Assembly: GCA_010093685.1 (NCBI GenBank)
Contig: MU006221.1
Location: 389,631 to 453,630, forward strand
DNA length: 64,000 nt
Direction: 5' to 3'
DNA from: Ophiobolus disseminans
Taxonomy: Eukaryota > Ascomycota > Dothideomycetes > Pleosporales > Phaeosphaeriaceae
Part shown: one piece after another, positions 46,623-57,147 of the stretch
How positions within the stretch are numbered: the first letter of the stretch is position 1
Layout of the letters: each line of letters opens with the position of its first letter
The notes under the pieces: model-generated
The model's input: only the letters and a program-made list of their open reading frames with translations
Databases searched by the model: none
What the model was told of the DNA's origin: nothing
Program-made: the position numbers and the translations under genes

Positions 46623-47666
46623 ATGCATCTCCTGCGACCCATAAGACACGCCGCCCACGCATCCACCGCCTTCGCACGCGCTTCCTTCTGCCCCACCAAC
46701 ACGCTCCTCTCGAGCATCCTACGCCACCACACAGCCAGAATGTCGTCGAGCATGGCGCAGCGCCTCAAGGGCAAGACGATTGTGATTACGGGCGCGAGCT
46801 CGGGGATTGGCAAAGCAACGGCTGTTGAGTTTGCAAAAACGCAGCCGGATGACTTGAAGCTGATTTTGACGGCGCGGCGGGAAGACACGCTGAAGGAAGT
46901 CGCGAGGGAGATTGAGGGGTTTGCGAAGGGCGTGAAGGTGCTGCCTGTGAAGTTGGATATCAGCAAGATAGACCAAGTACAGGCGTTTGTCGGGAATCTG
47001 CCAGAGGAATTCAAGGACATCGATGTGCTAGTAAACAACGCGTAAGGCCATCACTTTCCTCTATCCCCCAAAGCCCCAGTGTATGGCACTGCTTCTAACC
47101 ATACCAGCGGCCTCGTCAAAGGCATGGCGCAAGCCCCCGAAATCTCCACCGCCGACATCGACACCATGTTCTCCACAAACGTCACCGGCCTCATCGCCAT
47201 GACACAAGCTATCCTGCCCCTCCTCAAAGCCAAAGACCGCGGCGACATCATCAACATCGGGTCCATCGCGGGCCGCGAGCCCTACGCCGGCGGCAGCATC
47301 TACTGCGCCACAAAGGCGGCCGTGCGCTCCTTCACCGACGCCATGCGCAAGGAGCTCATCGCCACGCGCATCCGCGTCATTGTGATTGACCCGGGCCAGG
47401 TGGAGACGGAGTTTAGCGTCGTGAGGTTTGGTGGGGACACGGAGAAGGCGAAGAAGGTGTATGAGGGCGTCGAGCCGCTGACGGGTGAGGATATTGCGGA
47501 GGTGGTGGTTTTTGCGGCGGGCAGGAGGGAGAATGTTGTGCTGGCGGATACGTTGGTGTTTCCGAGTCATCAAGTAAGTTGTGTGGGGGAGAGACGTGGG
47601 TGTGGGGTCTTTGCTAATCTGGTGTAGGCTGCGGCGGGCGTTATGCATCGCAAGACGGCGCAATGA
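46623..47666 (+). CDS. Short-chain dehydrogenase (YMR226C/serine 3-dehydrogenase type)
   Basis: Exons 46623-47041, 47108-47573 and 47628-47666, giving 307 residues from the first ATG. Rossmann motif 'TGASSGIGKATA', 'DVLVNNAG' (across intron 1), the catalytic Ser in 'INIGSIAG' and 'YCATK' with Tyr and Lys, and 'DPGQVETEF'. The family uses NADP(H) on hydroxy acids such as serine and L-allo-threonine. The first 39 residues are Arg/His/Ser/Ala-rich without acidic residues and look like a mitochondrial presequence. A second ATG at 46740 ('MSSSMAQRLKGK') would give a 268-residue cytosolic form, the length of the yeast protein. The last exon encodes just 12 residues. Confidence 0.93.
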
Positions 47667-48113
47667 CTAGCCGGGGCGAAGTTGTAGATATATCGAATAG
47701 AGGGGTTTTGTGTATATGTCAGTTCGTATCTGAGTCGCGCTATCAGCTTGAGGTGGTGTTTGCTACTTTCATGGAGATGCTAACAGTGCTTATTAGACAT
47801 TCCATCGAGATATAAACTGTTTCTAGCCTTCTCATCTCTTCCACACATATCTCCAGGGATCTAGTATAACTACACTGAAAGCACTGTGAATCCCCACGCG
47901 CTCTACAAATCCTCACCTCTCCCTTCCGCATCAAATTGCTCACCCCTCGACCTTTCACCACCAAGAAGCCTGGTAGTATATCATCACTATAGCGCAGTCT
48001 GTGGTTAAGGTTTACACTCACTCGCTCACTCTCTACTTCTGGACTCGTCAACTGCACATCCACCGAGACTTATACACCTAACGTAAGGACACAGAGCTTT
48101 CGTCACAGGCACC

Positions 48114-50043
48114 ATGACACGAGTCACACGCATACCTGTACCTTCACGCACCGCACAACGACCGAGCACAGCGTCAGATGCAGCTGCGAAGTATCGTTTA
48201 CGCGCCTCGACGTCGCCGCCGCGCAAGTATACGTCCCTTCTGCCTTTGGACGACTCTGCTGCTGCGTTATCGAGTGTCTTTCGCGGCGATGTGAAGACGC
48301 TCTTCGCGCTCAAGCCGGACGAGGAATGTCTTGTTCGGGGCAATGTACGCGGCGAAGTGTCAACCCTTCTACAGGACGATGGCACGGATGCGGAAGAAGC
48401 GAGGAAAAATCGCCTTATGCGTAGCCATAAGGGTATATCGCTTGCTTTCCTGATAGCCAGCGCCGACACTACTATAGCCACAGAGGAGAAACATCCTGGC
48501 GTTGACGGTGCTGCAGATACAACAATCTCCATTGAGTCAATGAGCAGCTCATCGCGCGCCTCACTAGACGATGATACAAAGCAATGCGTCCCGGGAGCGG
48601 CCTTACGCGCAGCTGGCGAACAACCTCCCTCGCTGCGCTCATTGCAAAAGCATCAGCCGCAGAAGACAGCTATCCAGACGCAAACTCCGATTCAGATGCC
48701 TCGGCCGAGAGCGACTCCTCCAACCATGAGTTATGCGCGCTCGACGTCTTGCGTGAGCGCTTCTGGAAGCGCTTACATGATAAAGGGAACCTGTTGCAGT
48801 ATCAGGATTGGCAGAGTTTGAAGTGGGAGTTTGGCATGGAGTTTGTGGGTGGACCGAGTGGGTTGAGACGAGTGGTTGATGCTGATGGGATTGGAGAAGA
48901 GGGTGAGGAGGGCAGTTTGCGTATGGATGTGGATGTGGATGTGGATGTGGGTGATGGGCAGGTAAGTGCATTTTTTGGGTACTTACCTGGGCAGCGTGCT
49001 GACAATCCACGACAGCCATCGATTAGCCCATTCGAGGACATCAAAGTCGAGATGCTTGCTCCTCTTGAAGTGGATGGCAGAGTTGCGTGTGGGGAGATTG
49101 ATGTAAGTCTCAGTATGATCTCTGCCTGCTATACAGCACTAGCGAATTACAGGCTCACGACGATATCAACGAAAAGGATACCTCTGGCCCAGATACCCCA
49201 ACCCCTCCATCTCGAGTCGTTAACATCCACAATGTCTTGGCCAACGATGCTCTGAGCGGAAAGTCCAATACCGACACGTCACTCTCTTCCAAGCCAAGCT
49301 CGACTTCAACGGAGTCTTCGAGCGACACGGCAAAGACGGGATGCTCGCGTTCCCTCGATGCTAGTAACTTCAAGATTTCGGAGCGCAAACTCCGAAGAGA
49401 ATATTATGTCTTTACGGCCTCCAAGGATGTTGGTGGTGTGGACGAACATACATTTGGTACAGCGGATGTTGAGCGCACCAAGCAGAGCTTGATTGCAACC
49501 GGATCTTCACGCGACACGGCAAAGCCGGGATGCTCACATGCCTCTGATGCATACAATCTTGATGTTTCTGAGCTCAAACTCCGGAGAGAATACTATGTCT
49601 ACACTGGAGGTGTGGATGAAGGTACATTTGTTACGGCGGATGTTGAGCGCACGGACAGCCCCGTCATGGGTCCGTCCCTGAACGTCGTCCAGCACGCGCG
49701 ACCGGATTTAGATCAAGACTTGGGCGTGTCACACATTACCCCCGAGGAAGCAACTCTTCGCGTCCTATTAACCTCACTGACACTCGACCCGCCATCCTCA
49801 CTCCCTCAAGTCGTCAATGAGAATGAACTTGATGGAGAACATATTCCCGCAGCGGCCGAGCATAATGACTCTTCCGATTTCGCAGGCCAGGCGGAGACTT
49901 CACGACGTCGCCAGTGGATGGAAAAGGCGAAGAAGGTGCCCGAGCAAGCCCACCGCCTCGCGAGATCGACTAAGAAGTTCATGCGCACTGTGCTAGATTG
50001 TGTGCCGCTGGTGATGGCTGGGCGTAAACCTTACGGTTTGTAA
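48114..50043 (+). CDS. Unrecognised acidic, Ser-rich protein with an internal repeat
   Basis: Coding stretches 48114-about 48590 and about 48590-48961 (different frames), then 49016-49102 and 49153-50043, joined by two good introns (both donors GTAAGT). The later part of the first region reads 'HELCALDVLRERFWKRLHDKGNLLQYQDWQSLKWEF', a likely folded helix block, followed by an Asp-Val repeat from GATGTG units. The last exon holds two copies of a roughly 65-residue unit: '...DTAKTGCSR...SERKLRREYYVFT...GGVDEHTFGTADVERT' and '...DTAKPGCSH...SELKLRREYYVYT...GGVDEGTFVTADVERT'. The frame change near 48560-48600 could be a frameshift, a sequence error, or a long intron from about 48433; I could not settle it. 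No membrane segment or known domain. Confidence 0.65.
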
Positions 50044-50655
50044 CTGGTTAGTGGAGAATGCTAGCGTCGTGGCTCGCTCTTCTTCTGTATGCGTAGTGCT
50101 TTTGAGGGGTTCTTGCGTGTTTGAAATTTTATCTACCGATTTATTTTTAAGCTTTTTTTCATGATTAGAAAGACGCAAATAAACATCGTGTTTTCATTCT
50201 AGTTCAATGTTTACAATTTCTTAAAAGATTGGAATTTAGCCACTCGGCTATGTGAAACAATGTTGTTCACAACGTTCCAAGGTTCTGTTAAATACAAGGT
50301 CCCGTGACTTACGTACTTCACTGTAAGCGAACCTCGCGCCCCAAATGCCCCTTATCGATACACGATGCTATCACACCTAGCGGTCCCTAAGCCCCGCTTA
50401 TCTATCCCAACCTCCAAGTATTTTGCAATACTTGCACAGCAACCGCGCACGTCCCGAGTCACCCGCACAACACTTTGAACCCTGCCATGATAGACGGAAA
50501 CCACGGTTACGACTAGCATTAGCATACATTTTCAATCCCTTACGTCGCTGGAGATTTGAATTGACTCAACTGTTCAACGTCAACTCACACATCAACTCGA
50601 GCATCAAACATTTACGAACACACACACGCACACATATCGACATCTCAACACAAAA
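50044..50655. other. Intergenic
   Basis: AT-rich 3' flank of the preceding gene, then a C/A-rich leader of the next one, including an ACACAC-rich stretch just before its ATG. No gene seen. Confidence 0.5.
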
Positions 50656-51555
50656 ATGTCGACATTCACCCTCACACGCTCCACACACACTTCCTGGGCC
50701 GACGACGACGACGACGACTTCGACTTCGACACATGGAAAGCCACCGCCGACCTCTCCGCCCCAACACCAATATCCCTCCCTCCCCTGCAACTCTCGCGCA
50801 AGCAAGAGGAAACGCCATACTCAGTACACTTGCCCACCGAAGCCGCGCCGTGGGCGCGCATCCAAGACGCCTCGCCAATTCGCCACCAGCCCACCAACTT
50901 TGACGACTTATCGGGCTTCGAGGAAACGGCGCTGCGTGCTATGAGGGATTGTGTTGGCGCGCCGCCGCACACAGATTTGAGTTCGTGGGATGATGGGACG
51001 GCGTCGCCGCGCGAGCGGATGAATTATGCGAGGAATTGGAGGCGCGTCAAGGTTGATCTCGGGTGGGATTGTAGGGGGGTGGCGATGTTAGTGAAGACGA
51101 AGTTGGGGGAGGCTGAGACGGTGGAAGAGGAATTCACCACCACCACACTCGCCGACCTTCCTTCAGATGAGGATGCTGGAGTTGAGGGTGAGGCGTTGCC
51201 GGAGCTAATGCCTGATGAGGGCGTGAAGCCCATCGTAGTACTCGACGAGGGGTACTACAGCGACGTCTCCGCGCCTCTTTCGCCCACTCTTTCCGCACCT
51301 GAGGAGGGCGTCAGTGCGACGCAGGTCGACCTTTCTCTCTCTGATATGCCCGCCCCGCGACGACATCGCACCGACTCACTAGACGCCGTTGCCACAGATG
51401 GCGTTGTCGACCTCTGGTCTGCGGGATCACGATTTTTCGCTGCGGACGAGGAAGACGTGAAGATGCCGGATGAGGTATGGGGGTGGAGTGCGGCAGCGGT
51501 TGTGGCGGTGGGTGTGCTTGCTGGCGCGGGCATGTGGTTCTGTCGACGGCGATGA
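50656..51555 (+). CDS. Acidic protein with a C-terminal membrane anchor, unrecognised
   Basis: Single exon, 299 residues. The N-terminus is strongly acidic ('WADDDDDDFDFDTW', from GAC/TTC repeats). The middle has one conserved-looking block ('RERMNYARNWRRVKVDLGWDCRG'), and the rest is Ser/Pro/Glu-rich and probably disordered. The last 24 residues are a single hydrophobic helix ending in Arg ('AAAVVAVGVLAGAGMWFCRRR'), and there is no signal peptide. That is the layout of a tail-anchored protein of the ER, mitochondrial or peroxisomal membrane, facing the cytosol. Function unknown. Confidence 0.8.
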   Translation: MSTFTLTRSTHTSWADDDDDDFDFDTWKATADLSAPTPISLPPLQLSRKQEETPYSVHLPTEAAPWARIQDASPIRHQPTNFDDLSGFEETALRAMRDCVGAPPHTDLSSWDDGTASPRERMNYARNWRRVKVDLGWDCRGVAMLVKTKLGEAETVEEEFTTTTLADLPSDEDAGVEGEALPELMPDEGVKPIVVLDEGYYSDVSAPLSPTLSAPEEGVSATQVDLSLSDMPAPRRHRTDSLDAVATDGVVDLWSAGSRFFAADEEDVKMPDEVWGWSAAAVVAVGVLAGAGMWFCRRR

Positions 51556-51939
51556 GTATTCTTCGGAAGCGCTGGCTCTTCTCATTGATCTCCCCGAACT
51601 TCCATCCCTGGCTTGAGGATCCTTATGGGTACGGTTAGAGTCCTTACTGACTCCCTCCTTGGGGTTCCAATATTGCCGGGTGGAGGGGCTGGGTCGGGAC
51701 TTTGGGAGCGAGTTAGCGCAGCGTTTGGTTTGTTTGGAAGCATAGCGAGGTGTTTTGAGATGCATTGTATGGCATTGTATACCCTGGGATTAGAGCATTG
51801 ATTATTGAAAAGCAGAGAAGCAGTAAGAACGATTTGAAGATTGACACTTGATTTATGCGCCCGAGTATCTCAGGCTAACAGTGCATGCCCAGCAGCCCTT
51901 TATCAATCATGATCCCACCGACTTAATGATGTATTCTAA

Positions 51940-52565
51940 TTACTTCGGTGCCTGCCCTCCACCATCCGCATTCCCTCCCTGCACCCCCAACCCCGGACAA
52001 CAACACCCCTTCTGCTCAAACCAATTACAAATTCCACTACAACACTCCGCACAGCACCAATCCTCTCCATATCCCCACCTCGCACAACACCCCTCCTCCT
52101 CAGCGCCGCAACACCACCCGCGGACTTTCCCTCCGAACCCACGCACGCTATCCCAGCATCTACGCACACCGTTCCAACAATCCATGGACAACAGCGAGTG
52201 TAAGTCGTCACGGATATACATGCCGATGGCCGCGCCTGCACAGAGGCCTGCAATACCAAGCATCAAGACGGCGATGATTATCCCCGTGTTAAACCCGGAG
52301 TCCTCTGTATTGGGACTGTCGGGCAGGAACATGGGATGGTCGGAATCGGGACCTTTGACGGAAGGGGGGTGGGCTTTGGCGCCGGGCATGGTGTGTGGAG
52401 GCGTTGATGCGAAGGGCGGGGCGCCGAGGATTGGGAGAGCGGTGGTGGTGCATGTGAGGGCGAGGGCCTGGGGTGTTTTGTTAGGTTGGTGGTTAGGGAA
52501 GGGTGGGGGATGTGGCTTACTGATAGCGCGATGAGCGAGCGACTTGATGAGGTTGTGGATGGCAT
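51940..52565 (-). CDS. Cysteine-rich single-pass membrane protein with signal peptide
   Basis: Exons 52565-52521 and 52467-51940 joined by a 53-nt intron (donor GTAAGC, acceptor CCCCAG), giving about 190 residues. Splicing creates a convincing signal peptide ('SLIALSALALTCTTTALP'). A short Pro-rich lumenal part is followed by one membrane helix ('TGIIIAVLMLGIAGLCAGAAIGMYI') and then a Cys/Trp/Gly-rich tail with Cys pairs and a triplet ('GWCCGAEEEGCC', 'WCCAECCSG', 'KGCCCPG'). At least 15 Cys fall in about 65 residues. I do not recognise a family. The tail would lie in the cytosol if the orientation is as predicted; palmitoylation or metal binding are possible but unproven. Confidence 0.65.
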
Positions 52566-52969
52566 TTTTGCGATGGACCAGTGTTGTGGCGTGTATGTAT
52601 TTATAGTGATGGTGGTAGCGATGCGAGCGATGAGCGATAGCGAGATGGGATGCGTGGGTCAACGATGGTGATGTTTGCGATGAGAGTTGAGAGACGGAGA
52701 GGTGCCGTATACGAAAGCGGGCAACATGTTTGCGGAATGGCAAGTATGAGACAGGATTGAGGAAGTTGGTGTCTGAAGATCGAACCGCTGCTTCCCCATT
52801 TGACGGCCGTCACTGCCGTCTGTGACGTTTCTTTTCAAGCCGCCATTTCTACCTCACTCTCAAAAATAAACATTGATGTCAGCCACAACCGCACTCAAAT
52901 ACCAAACCACTCTCCTTCTGCAATCGAACTTCCCATCTCCACTTACCCTTCTAATTTCACCGTAACCCC

Positions 52970-53206
52970 CTAAGGCTTCATTTCGCCGCTCTCCTCATCG
53001 TGCAGCCCCCCGACCGCTCCGCAGTAGAACATATTCTGGAATATCCGATGGTAGATATTCCCCGTACCGTAGCCCTGGCGCGCTTTGTGCACCACGTGGA
53101 CGAACCAGCTGAGGATGAGCACTGCAATCAAGATGCTGGCAATGTGCTCGCCGTAGGCCGAGGTGAGGTGGTGAGTTGAGTCTGGGTCAGAGACAGGAGT
53201 GCTCAT
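52970..53206 (-). CDS. Small single-pass membrane protein, unrecognised
   Basis: Open frame of 78 residues from ATG 53206 ('MSTPVSDPDSTHHL') with one hydrophobic helix ('HIASILIAVLILSWFVHVV') near residues 20-40 and a polar tail. Its size makes it uncertain, but the composition is protein-like and it lies between two other small membrane-protein genes on the same strand. Confidence 0.5.
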   Translation of the reverse strand: MSTPVSDPDSTHHLTSAYGEHIASILIAVLILSWFVHVVHKARQGYGTGNIYHRIFQNMFYCGAVGGLHDEESGEMKP

Positions 53207-53630
53207 TGTGGTGGTCGAGAAGATGGAGGTGAGTGTGGTGCTGTGGAGTGGGTTGGTGATTGTCAGGGCGTGGGATTGAGAATTGGAGACTTACTGGTTA
53301 GTGCGGATGATGCCGTGACAGTGGTCGCTGTGTGCAGTGTTGTAGGATGCAAGATATGTGGGATCGGGCTGTGAGGGTCGCATCTATGAGAGCGTTTAAT
53401 TTCCGACATTGAAGTCTGGGGCGTTTGCTTCCTAGTATCTTGCTTGCCGCAGTCGGCGCCTACATGGAATTTTCGCAGTTATGAGGTAATGTCTTCGTAG
53501 GCGAATGTTTCCAGGCATATACATGGGGTGGAGTTGGAGATTAGGTGTCCCACATGATATCAAGCTTCACCTCATCAACCCCTCGAACTGTTTGATAGAA
53601 ATCTCGTTCTTGACCCAAACATGCTATACA

Positions 53631-53957
53631 TTAACAATCACAGTCGCGCCCGATACAACCGCTGTTGTCTCCTCCGGCTTTGCAGGATCTACAAGGACAT
53701 CTCAAGGCATGCTTGAACCTCTCGAGGAACGTGGACTCGTCATCATCGCTAGGAAAAAATGCAACGAGGATGCACAAGAGGAACCATAGTGCGAAGATGC
53801 CCCCAAAAGCAATAAATATAAGTGCTAGGAGTGATTTCCAATTCTTTGTTCCCAGGCGTAAAGTGTCGTCGGGACGGGAAGTGTGTGGATCATAGTCGTT
53901 GACGGCCACGGGGAGCGGTGCTGCGTGAATTTTTGCGAGGATGGCCAGCATCGTCAT
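53631..53957 (-). CDS. Small cysteine-rich membrane protein, unrecognised
   Basis: Open frame of 108 residues from ATG 53957. The N-terminus ('MTMLAILAKIHAAPLPVA') resembles a short signal peptide. A strong membrane helix ('LLALIFIAFGGIFALWFLLCILVAFF') follows at about 44-68, then a tail with six Cys in 25 residues ('CPCRSCKAGG', 'GCIGRDCDC'). An intron with donor GTAGGT and branch CTAACAT appears to end just before the ATG, so a 5' exon or leader intron is likely. Layout parallels the gene at 51940-52565. It is the last host gene before the transposon block. Confidence 0.6.
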   Translation of the reverse strand: MTMLAILAKIHAAPLPVAVNDYDPHTSRPDDTLRLGTKNWKSLLALIFIAFGGIFALWFLLCILVAFFPSDDDESTFLERFKHALRCPCRSCKAGGDNSGCIGRDCDC

Positions 53958-54067
53958 CTAAAGCTGTATGTTAGAAAGGATGTCCTTTTCCGAACGACGT
54001 AAACCTACGAGGAATGCGACAATGCCCTTGTGGTCTGGAAGTGAAATGAAACCTGTCAGATGTCCAC

Positions 54068-54343
54068 TGTCAGCCTGGCACCTCGGTTCACATGGTACAC
54101 TGCGGACTGCATCTCTACGTGACTCTTAGTCACTGGCTTACTCATCATGTTGTGTATATAATCGCTCTATGTAGCTCTCTTAATACAACAACCTTCTTCT
54201 CTAATGGAATGTGTGGTACTTGTTGTATTGTTTGTGCTACGGTACAGAGTAGGAGCATATAGAGATGGAAACAGGCTAAGCCCAAATGGGCTAGATAGCC
54301 AAGTACATGCTTATATGAGCAGGAACCTTAGGGCTATCGAACA
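54068..54343 (-). repeat. 3' LTR of a Ty1/copia-type element
   Basis: On the minus strand the 276-bp stretch starts TGTTCGATAG, right after a purine tract (GATAAGGGGGTG), and ends GCCAGGCTGACA, so it has TG...CA edges. It lies directly downstream of the copia pol relic. The end is supported by the matching fragment at 5580-5717, which stops at the same base. Confidence 0.65.
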
Positions 54344-54449
54344 CACCCCCTTATCGAGAGATGCGAGCTCTGAAAAGAAGGAAATAAAACTAGATACAGG
54401 GGTATAACGCAGGTAATGTACGAATACTAAGCAACAATTAGTTGCAGAG

Positions 54450-55756
54450 GAGAGGTAGGCACAGGCCAACTTAAGCCACCTAAGCGGCATGCTTCAGCTT
54501 GTCAAGCGGCTTTGTAAGGCTATTAGCAGCTATCTTAGTAGTAGGGACATATTGCAGGTTGATTTTCCTGTCCTTAACTTAGTCCTTAATGTAGTAGTAG
54601 TAGATATCAACATGCTTCGTACGCTTATAATAACCCTTAGAGGAGACGAGCTATATAGAAGGTTGATTGTCGCTAAGGAGCTTTAGCAGGGTAATATCTG
54701 CGCCTAAGTAATTGAGCTAGCGGAGCAGTTAAACGAGCTAGGTAGCTTTCTTAGAGCAGAATGTCAGGCCAACGTACTCTGCCTTAGTGGTTAAGGTAGT
54801 AACAAGACGCTGTTTGCTAGACTTGTAGCAGATTGTGCTGCCTACGAACTTAAAGAGGTAACTAGAGGTAGACTTGCGATCCTCTGCGTTAGCAAACAAG
54901 GTGTCGCTGTACGCGTAGAGTCTAAGGTCTTAATTGTAGGTTAGTAACGTAGGTAACGCCTTTAAGTAGATGTTAAGCGTAAGTGTAGTAGCGCTCTTAG
55001 CTAGGGCTTTAAAGCGCATAAGGAGGGCCTTGTACGTGTACAGGTAGTTAATAATCTGCAGGGCATAATTGTAATAATCGTCTGTTAGGTTAGCTATAGC
55101 TCGAGCTAAGTATCTAACATAAAATGCGACGTTAACGCGTAGCTGCAAGGCAGGGTAGAGTAGGCGACTAATAATAGACTAGTAACGCTATAGAGCTTAG
55201 TCCTTACAGACGTCGTTAGGGCGGCGGAGTCTTAACTTTAACGCCTTAACGTCTATAGGATTGTAGCGAGTAACATAACTATAGTAGTAGTTCTTAGCAA
55301 GCTTGTTAATGTATAGTTCTATACTAAGCTTAATAGCGCAGTTAGGGCGGTCGCGGCGTATGCGTATACCTAGGTAGTAAGAGATTAGGCTAAGGTCGTG
55401 GCATTTGTACTTGTTAAAGATAAGTGCTTTAAGAGCGGCTATCTCTAGCGTAGTGCGAGTAATAAACAGGAGGTCGTCAACGTAAGCAAGAATAATTGCT
55501 CTAGTAGTCTTGTTAATAAAGACACACAGATTAGCTTTAATAGGGTAGAAGCTAATAGAGGTAAGAAAGCGAGCGAGCTCCTCGTACTAGAGACGTAGAG
55601 AGCGACGGAGGCCGTACAGGGCTTTGTTAAGCCAAGCATACCTACTATTAGGTAAACGGATGTATAGGATCTTGTTACAATTAAGTTTGCTGTTAAGGAA
55701 AGCGGTAACTACGTTAGCCTAGTTACACTTAAGGTCTAGCGCAGTAACAAGAGCGA
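54450..55756 (-). pseudogene. Ty1/copia reverse transcriptase and RNase H relic (3' part)
   Basis: The minus strand, read through many in-frame TAG/TAA codons, gives copia pol: 'VTAFLNSKLN', 'KALYGLRRS', the catalytic 'AYVDDLL', 'YYLGIRI', then RNase H with 'YSDTLFANAEDRKSTSSYLF', 'TTKAEYVGL', 'SDNQPS' and 'KHVDIYYYYIKD'. The stops are mostly TGG-to-TAG. The frame continues upstream at 63143 after the inserted gypsy element. Non-functional. Confidence 0.88.
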
Positions 55757-56359
55757 TGTTATCAACGGTGTTCTCCTATACTTCTCTTAGGTCCTGGCTT
55801 GTCCGGTCTCACACGAGTTCGGGTGTTCCAGGCTCTTAACCTTAGGTAGGCGGGAGGATGACAAGGAGGTGTGGCGCTGATGGTAGGGCTTCTGTGAGTT
55901 CGGGACAGACAACGAGGGGTCGTTCTTGCAAAGCTTCAACCAACACTGCGAGAGTGTAACAGATATTCAATTTAGGTAAAGAGACCTTGCACTGACTATC
56001 TATGGAAGATTGACTACGAAGAGAAACCATAACCTAAGAGATCCTCCTCTGCTATATAGTCCCATTCTTCGTCTTGTCCTGTATTCCGTTCTGCCGCAAT
56101 TCGTGCTGTTCTGCTATCCTTCTGGCGTTCTGCTAGCAGAACGTTCGTTCTGCTGCAGAACGGCCGTTCTGCGTGCAGAACGCTGCCAAGGCTGCAGAAC
56201 GCGCTACTGCAGGCAGTACGCGCTAGCGGGTCACGTGACCCGCTAAGCGCGGGGCATCCTGTGTCATTCTTTCCCGGGCCCTGTGGCTTACCTGCGGCTG
56301 ATTCCTTATTACTGTCATTGCCTAGACGCGAGTACATCTGCTGTGAGGTGTCCGTAACA
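55757..56359 (-). repeat. 3' LTR of the chromovirus
   Basis: 603 bp, the less mutated of the two LTRs. Contains an array of short palindromes at 56127-56245. Confidence 0.95.
56127..56245. repeat. Array of perfect inverted repeats inside the LTR
   Basis: Consecutive hairpin-forming palindromes: GTTCTGCTAGCAGAAC (56127-56142), GTTCTGC/GCAGAAC arms at 56146-56162 and 56166-56181, a looser CTACTGCAGGCAGTA arm, and a perfect 22-bp palindrome centred on TCACGTGA (56224-56245). The same array lies at 62905-63023 in the other LTR. Confidence 0.85.
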
Positions 56360-56579
56360 CTCGCTCCCCTTTTAAGGTTGACGTCCCAACAACCCTGCTG
56401 TTTGGCTTTTGTGCCGTTGTTCTGTGGCGAGGTACAAAGGTAGGCGTTCCCCTTCCTGCTGTCCCTCTCTCCTTGTTTCTTCAAAACCTTTTCTGATTTT
56501 CGACATGCCTCCAGCACGTACCCCTGTGGAACGCAAACACTAACTTGGTGACTGTGTGCTTCGGTCTAGACGTCTCGTA

Positions 56580-57014
56580 ATGAAGCCGTGTTCATCCTGT
56601 GAGAAGGTTGGTCGTGCGTGTGTCCTATCGAAGTCTTCTTCTGCCTGCTCTGAGTGTATCTCTCATGGCACTCGTTGTAGTTTGTGGACCTCTGATTCGA
56701 ACTGGTCGTCCCTAGAGAAGAGCCGTGACCGTCTGCGTAGCCAACTGCGGGAAACTCAGGCGGAGCAGTCTCGGGAATTTGAGGAGAGGAGAGCGCGTGC
56801 TAAAGCGCTGTTTGCAAAAGAAAGTCGGCTGCGGAAGCAGCTTGACTTGTTGGATCGTCGTGAGGCCGACTACGTGGCTCGCGATATGTCTTCTCTTGAG
56901 GAGCTGGAGCGGTTAGAGCAGGAGGAGCTAGATAAGGCTGCCAGTGCCTCTATTGTCGAGGAGTCCGCATCGCCGACATCCTTGACTGCGGTTTCTTCCG
57001 CTGCCTTTGACTAG
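56580..57014 (+). CDS. Antisense ORF of the chromovirus: Cys-cluster plus coiled-coil protein
   Basis: Reads opposite to gag-pol, between the chromodomain and the 3' LTR. From ATG 56580 it encodes about 144 residues: a Cys cluster ('MKPCSSCEKVGRACVL' then 'ACSECISHGTRCSLW', spaced like a two-part zinc-binding motif) followed by a charged coiled coil ('LEKSRDRLRSQLRETQAEQ'). The frame ends at a TAG in 'FD*EGLDLSQSFLD', then stays open to 57118, so this stop is probably mutational. From memory, similar Cys-cluster/coiled-coil hypothetical proteins occur beside fungal gypsy elements; that is recall, not a search. Role unknown; a regulator of the element is conceivable. Confidence 0.65.
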   Translation: MKPCSSCEKVGRACVLSKSSSACSECISHGTRCSLWTSDSNWSSLEKSRDRLRSQLRETQAEQSREFEERRARAKALFAKESRLRKQLDLLDRREADYVARDMSSLEELERLEQEELDKAASASIVEESASPTSLTAVSSAAFD

Positions 57015-57147
57015 GAGGGTCTTGACCTTTCGCAGTCTTTCTTAGATCCTGGATTCCTGGGTTCTTTTGGTGAAAGTCGTTCACTAGGGCCTAAACTGCC
57101 TGTTTCCTCAGGTGCTTAGGAGGTTCCCACGTGTTTTGTTCGGTAGG

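Noticed and set aside
48925..48955. GATGTG tandem tract as a regulatory repeat
   Set aside because: It lies within coding sequence and simply encodes alternating Asp-Val.
54148..54343. A shorter 196-bp version of the copia LTR (TGTTGTG...ATCGAACA)
   Set aside because: The fragment at 5580-5717 aligns straight across 54148 and stops at 54068, so the longer 276-bp LTR is preferred.
56014..56517. 167-codon minus-strand frame across the 3' LTR
   Set aside because: It runs through LTR sequence including the palindromes and is only open by composition; the partner LTR does not keep the same frame open.
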